Source: Shewanella pneumatophori
GTDB taxonomy: Bacteria; Pseudomonadota; Gammaproteobacteria; Enterobacterales; Shewanellaceae
NCBI RefSeq assembly: GCF_023283895.1
Contig: NZ_JAKILB010000012.1
Coordinates: forward strand, 62,001-126,000
Length of the DNA stretch: 64,000 bases
Direction: 5' to 3'
The notes under the pieces were generated by a model that ran no database searches, had not been told where the DNA came from, and saw nothing but the letters and a program-made list of their open reading frames with translations. Positions 1 through 8,614 of the stretch are shown one piece after another (within the stretch, counting starts at the first letter, position 1; each line of letters begins with the position of its first letter). A program made the translations under genes and the position numbers.

Positions 1-13
1 TTTAGCTAAATAC

Positions 14-40
14 AACGGCAACTTCAGGTTGCCGTTTTTT
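14..40 (+). terminator. Rho-independent terminator upstream of mazG
   Basis: A 9-bp stem (arms 14-22 and 28-36, loop of 5) is followed by a run of T. It ends the transcript of a gene lying to the left of the window (relA precedes mazG in many relatives; inference). Confidence 0.8.
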
Positions 41-77
41 ATGGGGTATTATTGGCACTCATATTAAGGATCATGAA

Positions 78-881
78 ATGACAAAGCAGATTGGTGATGC
101 AGCGCCTTTACTGGCGATTATGCAAAAGCTGCGGGATCCGCAAAGCGGTTGCCCGTGGGATAAAGCACAAGACTTTCAAAGCATAGTGCCTTTTACAATT
201 GAAGAAGCCTATGAAGTTGCTGATACCATTGAACGTATGGCGTTAGATGAACTACCTGATGAGCTTGGTGATTTGTTATTTCAGGTGGTGTTTTATTGTC
301 AGCTTGGTAAAGAGCAGGGCTTATTTGACTTTGGGACAGTCGTCCAGCGTATTTGCGACAAATTAACTCGTCGTCACCCCCATGTATTTGAAGGACTCGC
401 TGCCACGACGACGAGCGAGATCAAGCAAAACTGGGAGCAGTTAAAAGCTAATGAGCGTAGTAAAAGAGAGCTTAACTCGGCACTTGATGATATCCCGCTG
501 AGTTTACCTGCGCTGTCTCGCTCAATAAAAATTCAAAAACGTGTTGCGAGAGTGGGCTTTGACTGGGCTGAACTGCCACCTGTGGTGGCTAAAATCCACG
601 AAGAGATAGATGAAGTGTTGTTTGAAGTTAAACAAGAGCATGTCGATCCTAAAAAAGTGCAAGATGAAATGGGCGACTTATTGTTTGCTGTCGTCAATCT
701 TGCTCGCCACTTGGGTGTCGAACCTGAAAAGGCATTAAGGCAAGCAAATCAGAAGTTTGAGAGACGTTTCCGTGGCGTTGAAGCTTACGCTCAAGCTGAT
801 GGCCGCGCGATGACAGAGCATTCGTTAGCAGAGCTAGATAGCTACTGGGATAAGGTCAAACACGATGAAGCAAACAAATAA
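78..881 (+). CDS. mazG: Nucleoside triphosphate pyrophosphohydrolase MazG
   Basis: MazG hydrolyses (d)NTPs to the monophosphate and pyrophosphate in the cytoplasm and is linked to nucleotide-pool cleaning and (p)ppGpp metabolism. The protein has 267 residues, close to the E. coli enzyme (263). Two tandem MazG domains are visible. The first has the metal-binding EExxE at residues 42-46 (E-E-A-Y-E) followed by E62 and D65 in DELGDLL. The second repeats the pattern with EEIDE and DEMGDLLFAVVNLAR near residues 176-211. The start at 78 has AAGGA at 66-70, eight bases upstream. It follows a terminator and is separated from pyrG by a gap containing a strong promoter, so it is probably its own unit. 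Confidence 0.95.
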   Translation: MTKQIGDAAPLLAIMQKLRDPQSGCPWDKAQDFQSIVPFTIEEAYEVADTIERMALDELPDELGDLLFQVVFYCQLGKEQGLFDFGTVVQRICDKLTRRHPHVFEGLAATTTSEIKQNWEQLKANERSKRELNSALDDIPLSLPALSRSIKIQKRVARVGFDWAELPPVVAKIHEEIDEVLFEVKQEHVDPKKVQDEMGDLLFAVVNLARHLGVEPEKALRQANQKFERRFRGVEAYAQADGRAMTEHSLAELDSYWDKVKHDEANK

Positions 882-905
882 CTTAGTTTTTAGGTTAATT
901 GTAGT

Positions 906-934
906 TTGTCGAATCAATGTTGCTTTGGTATAAT
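906..934 (+). promoter_or_regulatory. Probable sigma-70 promoter for pyrG
   Basis: A -35 element TTGTCG (906-911) and a perfect -10 TATAAT (929-934) are 17 bp apart, and the -10 is extended by an upstream TG (926-927). A C-rich stretch (GCCCC) follows in the initiation region. No pyrimidine-dependent control was tested; the call is by eye. Confidence 0.7.
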
Positions 935-996
935 ATTGCCCCGTCCTAGTGCTTTCTTACAAGCACATATCTCAAACTCATTTTCTCAGGTTCAGC

Positions 997-2637
997 ATGA
1001 CTACAAGGTATATCTTCGTTACTGGTGGCGTGGTTTCATCACTAGGTAAAGGCATTGCAGCAGCATCTTTGGCTGCAATATTAGAGGCTCGCGGCCTTAA
1101 CGTAACCATTATGAAGCTGGATCCATACATTAACGTCGATCCAGGTACCATGAGTCCAACACAGCACGGTGAAGTGTTTGTGACAGAAGACGGCGCTGAA
1201 ACAGATCTAGACTTAGGTCACTATGAGCGTTTCATCCGTACTAAGATGAACCGTCGTAATAACTTTACTACGGGTCGTATTTATGAAGAAGTACTTCGTA
1301 AAGAACGTCGTGGTGACTATTTAGGTGCAACCATTCAGGTTATTCCGCACATCACTAACGCTATCAAAGAAAAAGTACTTGCTGGTGGCGAAGGTCATGA
1401 TGTGGCAATCGTTGAGATTGGTGGCACTGTTGGTGATATCGAATCACTACCATTCTTAGAGTCTATCCGTCAGCTAGGTGTTGAACTTGGTCGTGATAGA
1501 ACTCTATTTATGCATTTGACCTTGGTACCTTTCTTAGGCGCTGCGGGTGAAGTGAAAACTAAGCCTACTCAGCACTCAGTTAAAGAACTACGTTCAATCG
1601 GTATCGCTCCTGATGTATTGGTATGTCGTGGCGATCGCGCTATTCCTGCCAACGAGAAAGCAAAGATTTCTCTATTCTGTAACGTTGAAGAACGTGCAGT
1701 TATTTCGCTAAAAGACGTAGACAGTATCTATAAGATCCCTGCGCTGTTAAAAGCACAAGGTCTAGATCAACTTGTCACTAAGCGTTTCGGTATTGACTGT
1801 AAAGAAGCTGATTTGGCTGAGTGGGAAAAAGTAATTTACCAAGAAGCTAACCCAACAGGTGAAATCACTATTGGTATGGTTGGTAAGTACATTGAACTAC
1901 CAGATGCTTACAAGTCAGTTAACGAAGCATTAAAGCATGCCGGTCTATTTAACCGCGTGTCAGTTAACATTAAGTACATTGACTCACAGAATGTTGAAGC
2001 TAAGGGCGATGAAGTACTTCAAGGCCTAGATGGTATCTTGGTACCTGGTGGTTTCGGTGAGCGCGGTGTTGAAGGTAAGATCATGGCGGCTAAGTACGCT
2101 CGTGAAAACAACCTTCCATACTTTGGTATCTGTTTAGGTATGCAGGTTGCACTGATCGAGTTCGCTCGTCACGTTGCAGGTCTTGAAGGCGCGCATTCAA
2201 CTGAGTTTATGCCAGAAACACCACATCCAGTTGTTGGTTTGATCACTGAATGGATCAACGAAGACGGTAAAGTTGAAGAGCGTCATGAAGAGTCTGATCT
2301 TGGTGGTACTATGCGCTTAGGTGCGCAGTTATGCCACTTAGAAGAAGGCACTAAAGCGGCTGCAGCTTACAAAGGTAACACTTGTGTTGAACGTCATCGT
2401 CACCGTTACGAAGTGAACAACAACTACAAAGAGCGTCTAGAGAAAGCAGGTCTTATCTTTAGTGGTCTATCTTCAGACCGCTCGCTAGTTGAAATGATTG
2501 AGCTACCAAATCACCCATGGTTTGTAGCAGGTCAATTCCACCCAGAATTTACCTCAACTCCACGTGACGGTCAGCCGTTATTTGAGGGCTTTGTAGCAGC
2601 CGCTGCAGCTTATCAAAAACGTGATTTAGAAGACTAA
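997..2637 (+). CDS. pyrG: CTP synthase (glutamine hydrolysing)
   Basis: PyrG converts UTP to CTP using ATP and glutamine, the last step of pyrimidine nucleotide synthesis. From the start at 997 the protein has 546 residues, against 545 in E. coli; the frame is open further upstream to 949, but MTTRYIFVTGGVVSSLGKG is the usual N terminus. The synthetase domain fills the first half (P-loop like GGVVSSLGKG). The glutamine amidotransferase domain fills the second, with the nucleophilic Cys in FGICLGMQ and the His-Glu pair in FHPEFTSTP. It is followed by a terminator, so pyrG and eno are probably transcribed separately here, although adjacent pyrG-eno is a common gene order. Confidence 0.97.
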   Translation: MTTRYIFVTGGVVSSLGKGIAAASLAAILEARGLNVTIMKLDPYINVDPGTMSPTQHGEVFVTEDGAETDLDLGHYERFIRTKMNRRNNFTTGRIYEEVLRKERRGDYLGATIQVIPHITNAIKEKVLAGGEGHDVAIVEIGGTVGDIESLPFLESIRQLGVELGRDRTLFMHLTLVPFLGAAGEVKTKPTQHSVKELRSIGIAPDVLVCRGDRAIPANEKAKISLFCNVEERAVISLKDVDSIYKIPALLKAQGLDQLVTKRFGIDCKEADLAEWEKVIYQEANPTGEITIGMVGKYIELPDAYKSVNEALKHAGLFNRVSVNIKYIDSQNVEAKGDEVLQGLDGILVPGGFGERGVEGKIMAAKYARENNLPYFGICLGMQVALIEFARHVAGLEGAHSTEFMPETPHPVVGLITEWINEDGKVEERHEESDLGGTMRLGAQLCHLEEGTKAAAAYKGNTCVERHRHRYEVNNNYKERLEKAGLIFSGLSSDRSLVEMIELPNHPWFVAGQFHPEFTSTPRDGQPLFEGFVAAAAAYQKRDLED

Positions 2638-2648
2638 ATACCAACAAG

Positions 2649-2680
2649 ACCGCTTCCATGCTATGGGGGCGGTTTTTTTG
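2649..2680 (+). terminator. Rho-independent terminator after pyrG
   Basis: A 9-bp stem with two G-T pairs (arms about 2649-2657 and 2664-2672) is followed directly by seven T. Confidence 0.75.
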
Positions 2681-2908
2681 TTTGTGGTGTTGTAATACCG
2701 ATTGGCATAAAGGATTTGTCACTTAGCAAGAGTTCAGCGTTTAATGAGCTTTAAAGGGATTACCATTCAAGCTCATTCACCTTTTCAAAGCGCAGCTTTA
2801 CTCTGAGTCGACTCTAACTTTATTACCTTTTGGCGTAAGTTTAGATGAACAGAATTTCGTTTTACTTTTATCTTTAAATTTATCTTTAAAACTTAAATCG
2901 AGGGCATT

Positions 2909-4204
2909 ATGGCTAAGATTATTAACATTATCGGTCGCGAAATCATGGATTCTCGCGGTAACCCAACTGTTGAAGCTGAAGTTCATTTAGAAGGCGGATT
3001 CATGGGCATGGCTGCGGCACCATCTGGTGCATCTACAGGTAGCCGTGAAGCACTTGAACTACGTGACGGCGACAAAGCACGTTACATGGGTAAAGGTGTA
3101 TTAAAAGCTGTTGAAAACATCAACGGACTCATCCGTGATGCGTTAATGGGTAAAGATGCAACTGCACAAGCTGAACTAGATCAAATCATGATCGACGTTG
3201 ACGGTACTGAAAACAAAGATAAGCTAGGTGCTAACGCGATTCTAGCAGTATCTTTGGCTGCTGCTAAAGCGGCTGCAGCATTTAAAGGTATTCCTTTATA
3301 CGCGCACATTGCTGATCTAAACGGCACTCCTGGTCAGTACTCAATGCCTGTTCCTATGATGAACATCCTAAACGGTGGTGAGCACGCAGATAACAACGTA
3401 GATATTCAAGAGTTCATGGTTCAGCCTGTTGGCGCTAAGAACTTCCGTGAAGCACTACGTATGGGCGCTGAAATCTTCCATAACCTAAAGAGCGTACTTA
3501 AGGCACAAGGCCTAAACACTGCTGTAGGTGACGAAGGTGGTTTCGCACCAAACTTAGCGTCAAACGCTGATGCATTGGCTGTAATTAAAGTAGCTGTTGA
3601 GCAAGCGGGTTACCAACTAGGTACTGACGTTACTCTAGCACTAGATTGTGCTGCATCTGAGTTTTACAAAGATGGTCAATATGACCTTTCTGGCGAAGGT
3701 AAAGTATTCTCTGCAAATGGTTTCTCTGACTTCCTTAAGTCGCTAACTGAGCAGTACCCAATTGTTTCTATCGAAGATGGCTTAGATGAGTCAGATTGGG
3801 ACGGTTGGGCTTACCAAACTCAAATTATGGGCGATAAGATCCAACTTGTTGGTGACGATCTGTTCGTAACTAATACCAAGATTTTAAAGCGCGGTATCGA
3901 CAATGGTATTGCTAACTCTATCTTGATTAAGTTTAACCAAATCGGCTCACTAACTGAGACGCTAGCTGCAATTCGCATGGCGAAAGAAGCTGGCTACACA
4001 GTTGTGATTTCACACCGTAGTGGTGAAACTGAAGATGCAACCATTGCTGATCTAGCTGTTGCTACTTCAGCAGGTCAAATCAAGACTGGTTCACTATGTC
4101 GTAGTGACCGTGTAGCTAAGTACAACCAATTGCTTCGTATCGAAGAGCAGTTAGGTGAAAAAGCACCTTACAACGGCCTTAAAGAGATTAAAGGTCAAGC
4201 GTAA
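2909..4204 (+). CDS. eno: Enolase
   Basis: Enolase converts 2-phosphoglycerate to phosphoenolpyruvate in glycolysis and is a component of the RNA degradosome in many gammaproteobacteria. The 431-residue protein matches the family length (E. coli 432). Typical blocks are the N-terminal IIGREIMDSRGNPTVE, the loop GASTGSREALELRDGD, the metal-binding SIEDGLDESDWDGW, and the signature LIKFNQIGSLTETL followed by SHRSGETED. A GAGGG ribosome site lies at 2900-2904, a few bases before the ATG. A strong terminator follows, so it is monocistronic or the last gene of its transcript. Confidence 0.98.
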   Translation: MAKIINIIGREIMDSRGNPTVEAEVHLEGGFMGMAAAPSGASTGSREALELRDGDKARYMGKGVLKAVENINGLIRDALMGKDATAQAELDQIMIDVDGTENKDKLGANAILAVSLAAAKAAAAFKGIPLYAHIADLNGTPGQYSMPVPMMNILNGGEHADNNVDIQEFMVQPVGAKNFREALRMGAEIFHNLKSVLKAQGLNTAVGDEGGFAPNLASNADALAVIKVAVEQAGYQLGTDVTLALDCAASEFYKDGQYDLSGEGKVFSANGFSDFLKSLTEQYPIVSIEDGLDESDWDGWAYQTQIMGDKIQLVGDDLFVTNTKILKRGIDNGIANSILIKFNQIGSLTETLAAIRMAKEAGYTVVISHRSGETEDATIADLAVATSAGQIKTGSLCRSDRVAKYNQLLRIEEQLGEKAPYNGLKEIKGQA

Positions 4205-4220
4205 AACGCGATAAACTTTA

Positions 4221-4249
4221 AAAAGGCCACCACTCGGTGGCCTTTTTTG
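4221..4249 (+). terminator. Rho-independent terminator after eno
   Basis: An 11-bp GC-rich stem (AAAAGGCCACC paired with GGTGGCCTTTT) has a short loop and ends in a T run. Confidence 0.9.
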
Positions 4250-4294
4250 TTGTACTATCTGTTTAATATTCTCAAATTCTTGCTATTTAGACTC

Positions 4295-4588
4295 ATGAAA
4301 CGCCTTCTTTTTGTATTAATTGCTTTACTTGCCATGCTTCAGTATCGCCTTTGGTTAGGAGAAAAGAGCCTAGCTGAATCTTTTCACCTGCAAGAGCAAA
4401 TTAGGTTGCAGCAGCAAAGTAATGCGCAGTTAGTGGCAAGAAACCAAGTATTAAGAGAAGAAATAAGCGATTTGCGCAGTGGCACAGAAGCACTAGAAGA
4501 GCGCGCCCGAAATGAGCTTGGCATGGTTAAAGATGGAGAGACTTTCTTTCGAGTTGTGGGGGGCGAGCGCCCAAGTGACTCAAACTAA
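4295..4588 (+). CDS. ftsB: Cell division protein FtsB
   Basis: FtsB is a small bitopic inner-membrane protein of the FtsQLB division complex. From the ATG at 4295 it has 97 residues (E. coli 103). It has one N-terminal membrane segment (residues about 3-18), then a periplasmic leucine-zipper coiled coil (about 25-70) and the conserved ARNELGMVKDGETFF block that binds FtsQ and FtsL. The frame stays open back to 4247, but that start lies inside the eno terminator, so I reject it. Position between eno and ispD is the usual gammaproteobacterial order. Confidence 0.93.
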   Translation: MKRLLFVLIALLAMLQYRLWLGEKSLAESFHLQEQIRLQQQSNAQLVARNQVLREEISDLRSGTEALEERARNELGMVKDGETFFRVVGGERPSDSN

Positions 4589-4703
4589 CCGTAGTAAACT
4601 TGCCTAAGTAAATAAGCATTAAGTCATTGAGAATAGAGATATCACATTGCTCTAGGCACTTTTTAATCGACCGTAAAACACCTGCATTATATGGAACTCA
4701 TTA

Positions 4704-5396
4704 ATGAGCCAAACTCCTAAACAAATTATTGCCATAGTACCTGCAGCTGGAATTGGTAGCCGAATGGGCGCCGAGATCCCCAAACAGTATTTAATGTTAA
4801 ATGAGCAGACTATTTTAGGCCACACACTAGATTGCTTATTGTCGCATCCTAAGATTGATAAAGTGATTGTGGCTATTAATCCAAGCGATGACTACTTTGC
4901 TGACCTGCCACAAGCTTCACACCCTAAATTACAATGTGTCAGCGGCGGAAAAGAGCGAGCAGATTCGGTGCTAGCAGGACTTAACCTTGCCGATGAAGGC
5001 GCTTGGGCACTGGTTCACGATGCAGCACGTCCCTGTTTAACCCATCAAGATATCGATAAATTAATAGCCTCTGCGACAGTGCACCCTCAAGGTGCCATTT
5101 TAGCCGCGCCAGTACGTGATACCATGAAGCGCACTAATGCAGAAGGTGTTATAACCACGACAGTGTGTCGAGATCAGCTTTGGCATGCATTAACGCCGCA
5201 GTTTTTCCCTGTAAAAGCGCTTACGCATCATTTAACCGCGGCACTTGCTGCTGGGGCGCTTATTACTGACGAAGCCTCTGCCATGGAGTGGGCCGGAATT
5301 ATGCCTGCTGTGGTTACTGGCCGCGCTGATAACATAAAAGTGACTCACCCGGATGATTTACAGTTAGCATCACTTTTTCTCAAGAATTCAATTTAA
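4704..5396 (+). CDS. ispD: 2-C-methyl-D-erythritol 4-phosphate cytidylyltransferase
   Basis: IspD joins CTP and MEP to give CDP-ME in the non-mevalonate isoprenoid pathway. It has 230 residues (E. coli 236). The nucleotide-binding PAAGIGSRMGAEIPKQY near the N terminus, VHDAARPC near residues 111-118 and the C-terminal NIKVTHPDDLQLA are family signatures. The ribosome site is weak (GGAAC about 9 bases upstream). It lies directly before ispF, which acts two steps later in the same pathway, and both share a transcript. Confidence 0.96.
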   Translation: MSQTPKQIIAIVPAAGIGSRMGAEIPKQYLMLNEQTILGHTLDCLLSHPKIDKVIVAINPSDDYFADLPQASHPKLQCVSGGKERADSVLAGLNLADEGAWALVHDAARPCLTHQDIDKLIASATVHPQGAILAAPVRDTMKRTNAEGVITTTVCRDQLWHALTPQFFPVKALTHHLTAALAAGALITDEASAMEWAGIMPAVVTGRADNIKVTHPDDLQLASLFLKNSI

Positions 5397-5435
5397 GGTG
5401 TTGAGCCTTAATTGGCAAAACAGACAGGTATCGAA

Positions 5436-5918
5436 ATGAAAATTAGAATTGGTCACGGCTTTGATGTGCATAAATTTGGCGGTGAGCCACCGCTTATTCT
5501 AGGTGGCGTCGATGTGCCTTATGAAGTGGGCCTCATTGCCCATTCAGATGGTGATGTTGTTTTGCACGCCATTTCAGATGCTATTTTAGGTGCAATGGCA
5601 CTAGGTGATATTGGTAAACACTTTCCTGATACCGATGCTGAATTTAAAGGTGCCGATAGCCGAGTGTTATTAAGGCATTGCTATAAGCTCGCGACTGAAA
5701 TGGGTTATCAATTATCTAATCTAGATGTCACTATTATCGCGCAAGCACCAAAAGTGGCGCCGCATATTGAGTCTATACGCGCAGTACTGGCAGCTGATCT
5801 GGCTACAGACATTGCTGATATCAACGTCAAAGCAACAACAACTGAAAAGCTTGGCTTTACAGGGCGTAAAGAAGGTATTGCGGTTGAAGCTGTAGTATTG
5901 ATGAATCAGACAGCTTAG
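5436..5918 (+). CDS. ispF: 2-C-methyl-D-erythritol 2,4-cyclodiphosphate synthase
   Basis: IspF closes CDP-ME 2-phosphate to the cyclodiphosphate in isoprenoid synthesis. From the ATG at 5436 it has 160 residues (E. coli 159). The metal ligands appear in IRIGHGFDVHKF (D-x-H) and the HSDGDVVLHAISDAILGA block; the C-terminal KATTTEKLGFTGRKEGIA is diagnostic. An upstream in-frame TTG at 5412 exists but would add eight non-family residues; AGGT at 5425-5428 favours 5436. It is 39 bp after ispD. Confidence 0.96.
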   Translation: MKIRIGHGFDVHKFGGEPPLILGGVDVPYEVGLIAHSDGDVVLHAISDAILGAMALGDIGKHFPDTDAEFKGADSRVLLRHCYKLATEMGYQLSNLDVTIIAQAPKVAPHIESIRAVLAADLATDIADINVKATTTEKLGFTGRKEGIAVEAVVLMNQTA

Positions 5919-6003
5919 TCACAAGCCACACTTTTATAGTTGTCTGTTACATCGGCCATTTTAATAAGCCTTTAGTTATATATTTTTGAGAACAATTAGC
6001 GAT

Positions 6004-7068
6004 ATGAGCGAATTACATTATTTATACGGCAAGCCGTTAGCGACTGCAGACTTGCGTACCCATAATAGCGATTTTCAAGTTCAAGAGATCTTGCCTTTTG
6101 CGCCAACGGGTGAGGGAGAGCATCACTTGCTGCACATTCGTAAAGAGGGATTAAATACGGTAGAAGTCGCTAAAATGCTCTCAAGTTTCGCCCATGTGCA
6201 CCCTAAAGAAGTCACCTATGCGGGGCAAAAGGATAAGCATGCGGTAACTGAGCAATGGTTCGGTGTACGTATTCCTGGTAAAGAAACACCTGATTGGCAG
6301 CAATTAAACAGTGAGCAGATCACTATTTTGAGCGCTTCAAGACACACTAAGAAGTTACGGATAGGTGCATTGGCGGGTAATCGTTTTACGTTAACGCTAC
6401 GCAACGTCAGTGATATTGCTGATGTTGTTTCTCGTATTGAGAAAGTGAAAAAGCAAGGCGTACCGAATTACTTTGGTGAGCAACGCTTTGGTAACGATGG
6501 TAAGAATTTAGTCTTTGGCCGCCAAATGTTCACTGGACGTAAAGTTAAAGACAGAAATAAGCGCAGTATGTATCTGTCTGCAGTGCGCTCTAACCTATTT
6601 AACGTTGCTACTTCTGAACGTTTAGCAGCTCATGGAACCTCAGTGTTAGCCGGTGACTGTGTGCTTCTTGCTGGTAGCAAGAGTTACTTTGTTGCAGAGC
6701 AATGGGATGACACTTTAACTGAGCGTCTTGCAAAAAAAGATATACAGCTTTCAGCACCTTTATGGGGACGTGGTTTGCCACTGGCACAAGCTGAGGCTGC
6801 AACGTGTGAAGCTGATGCATTAGCTGAGTTAATTGTCGACAGGGAAGGGCTAGAACAAGCTGGGCTCAATCAAGAGCGTCGTGCTTTGTTACTTGAGCCA
6901 CAACATCTGCAATATCAAGTAGATGAAGATACCATTACCTTAAAGTTTGCATTACCATCTGGCTCTTATGCGACTTCATTACTGCGCGAATTATTCTTGT
7001 ACCAAGATGTAAAAGAGTTAGCCCGTAAGCAGATGCTTGCTGAGCAAAAAAGTAATGAGGCTCAGTAA
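6004..7068 (+). CDS. truD: tRNA pseudouridine(13) synthase TruD
   Basis: TruD makes pseudouridine-13 in tRNA-Glu. From ATG 6004 the protein has 354 residues (E. coli 349). The catalytic Asp lies in the family motif YAGQKDKHAVTEQWFGVRI; other TruD blocks are GVPNYFGEQRFG, RNKRSMYLSAVRSNLFN and the C-terminal LPSGSYATSLLRELF. An in-frame TTG at 5986 could add six residues, but similarity to the E. coli N terminus favours 6004. Its stop codon overlaps the surE start by one base, so truD and surE are translationally linked. Confidence 0.95.
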   Translation: MSELHYLYGKPLATADLRTHNSDFQVQEILPFAPTGEGEHHLLHIRKEGLNTVEVAKMLSSFAHVHPKEVTYAGQKDKHAVTEQWFGVRIPGKETPDWQQLNSEQITILSASRHTKKLRIGALAGNRFTLTLRNVSDIADVVSRIEKVKKQGVPNYFGEQRFGNDGKNLVFGRQMFTGRKVKDRNKRSMYLSAVRSNLFNVATSERLAAHGTSVLAGDCVLLAGSKSYFVAEQWDDTLTERLAKKDIQLSAPLWGRGLPLAQAEAATCEADALAELIVDREGLEQAGLNQERRALLLEPQHLQYQVDEDTITLKFALPSGSYATSLLRELFLYQDVKELARKQMLAEQKSNEAQ

Positions 7069-7817
7069 TGAAGATTTTAATTAGTAATGACGATGGCGTA
7101 AACGCTGAGGGCATAGTTGCACTTACGCGTTCATTAAGCAGTATTGCTGAAACGCTAACCGTTGGGCCTGACAGAAACTGCTCTGGAGCGAGTAACTCAT
7201 TAACCTTGACCAATCCGTTGCGACTGAATAGGTTAGACAATGGCTTTATTTCAGTGAGTGGAACACCAACAGACTGCGTGCATCTAGCTATTCGTGAGCT
7301 TTATCAAGACGAGCCAGATATGGTGGTGTCAGGTATTAATGCTGGTGCGAATATGGGCGATGATACCTTGTACTCCGGCACCGTTGCTGCTGCCATGGAA
7401 GGACGGTTTTTAGGGTTTCCAGCAATTGCGATTTCGTTAGTCGGTCATGAGTTAAAGCATTACGATACGGCAGCACATTATGCGTTAAAAATCGTTAAAG
7501 CATTACAACAAAAGCCAATTGCTCAAGATAAGATTTTAAATATTAATGTGCCTGATTTACCTTTAGCTGAAATCAAAGGGATTAAAATTACTCGCTTAGG
7601 TGCTCGTCATCGCGCAGAGGGAATGGTACGTACCCAAGATCCTGCAGGTAGAGAAATATTTTGGTTAGGCCCACCGGGTGATGAGCAAGATGCTAGCGAA
7701 GGCACAGATTTTTTTGCTGTGGCAAATGGCTATGTATCTATTACGCCGCTAACGGTTGATCTAACAGCCTTTGAAAAACTCAACGACTTAGAAGATTGGT
7801 TGGCTGATATTGATTAA
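7068..7817 (+). CDS. surE: 5'/3'-nucleotidase SurE
   Basis: SurE is a metal-dependent phosphatase that dephosphorylates nucleoside monophosphates and short polyphosphate, important in stationary-phase survival. It has 249 residues. The metal-binding N terminus MKILISNDDGVNAEGI (Asp pair at 8-9), the conserved PDRNCSGASNSLT and the VSGTPTDCVHLA and GINAGANMGDDTLYSGTV blocks are all present. The ATG overlaps the truD stop by one base. It begins the surE-pcm-nlpD-rpoS cluster conserved in gammaproteobacteria. Confidence 0.96.
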   Translation: MKILISNDDGVNAEGIVALTRSLSSIAETLTVGPDRNCSGASNSLTLTNPLRLNRLDNGFISVSGTPTDCVHLAIRELYQDEPDMVVSGINAGANMGDDTLYSGTVAAAMEGRFLGFPAIAISLVGHELKHYDTAAHYALKIVKALQQKPIAQDKILNINVPDLPLAEIKGIKITRLGARHRAEGMVRTQDPAGREIFWLGPPGDEQDASEGTDFFAVANGYVSITPLTVDLTAFEKLNDLEDWLADID

Positions 7818-7842
7818 ATTGAGGCACGGTTAGCTTTATAAA

Positions 7843-7869
7843 GGCTGCTATTTGATGCAGCCCTTTTAT
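7843..7869 (+). terminator. Possible terminator between surE and pcm
   Basis: A 6-bp stem (GGCTGC / GCAGCC, arms 7843-7848 and 7857-7862) is followed by CTTTTATT. The short stem and broken T run suggest partial termination at most. Confidence 0.45.
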
Positions 7870-7920
7870 TGTGTTTGTTTACGTTTTAATTTGTTTATTT
7901 TTGAAATATGGAAATGATTT

Positions 7921-8556
7921 ATGACCTTCGTTGCCTCAACTTCTGCATTGAACCTCGCAAAAAGACTGTATGAGGCAGGGATCCGTAATGAGTCTGTATT
8001 AAAAGCTGTGGCAAATACGCCAAGAGAGCAGTTTTTAGATCCAGCACTTGGCCATAAAGCATATGAAAATACCGCATTACCAATAGGCCAAGGGCAAACA
8101 ATTTCACAACCTTACATTGTTGCACGTATGACTGAAATCTTGTTGCAAACTAACCCTAATAAAGTATTAGAAATAGGAACGGGTTCTGGTTATCAAGCGG
8201 CAATTTTAGCGCAACTAGTGCCACAGTTATGCACCGTTGAGCGGATTAAAAGTTTACAAATTCAAGCAAGACAGCGATTAAAGCGACTCGATCTGCATAA
8301 TATAGCGTTTAAATATGGCGATGGTTGGCAAGGGTGGCCGAGTAAAGGCCTTTATGATGCGATTATGGTGACTGCTGCTGCCGCTTCTATTCCTGAAGCG
8401 CTGCTTGCTCAATTAGCAGATGGCGGGGTATTACTTATTCCAGTTGGTGAGGCAAACCAGCAATTAATGAAAGTCACACGTGTAGGTGAGCAATTTACCT
8501 CGCAAGCAATAGAAATGGTGCGTTTTGTACCACTCGTAAATGGTGAGCTTGCTTAA
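7921..8556 (+). CDS. pcm: Protein-L-isoaspartate O-methyltransferase
   Basis: Pcm methylates isoaspartyl residues with S-adenosylmethionine to start repair of aged proteins. It has 211 residues (E. coli 208). Family marks are NTPREQFLDP, ALPIGQGQTISQPYIVARMTE (substrate site) and the SAM-binding motif VLEIGTGSGYQAAIL, then YDAIMVTAAAASIPEALL. It sits between surE and nlpD, as in E. coli and Vibrio, consistent with a stationary-phase maintenance role. Confidence 0.96.
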   Translation: MTFVASTSALNLAKRLYEAGIRNESVLKAVANTPREQFLDPALGHKAYENTALPIGQGQTISQPYIVARMTEILLQTNPNKVLEIGTGSGYQAAILAQLVPQLCTVERIKSLQIQARQRLKRLDLHNIAFKYGDGWQGWPSKGLYDAIMVTAAAASIPEALLAQLADGGVLLIPVGEANQQLMKVTRVGEQFTSQAIEMVRFVPLVNGELA

Positions 8557-8614
8557 TGTTTGTCACCATTACTGAACAATCATCGATTTTGCCAATTGGA
8601 GCTCAGGGCTAATA

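Noticed and set aside
6216..7240. Minus-strand frames inside truD and surE
   Set aside because: They lie opposite well-supported genes and have no family character.
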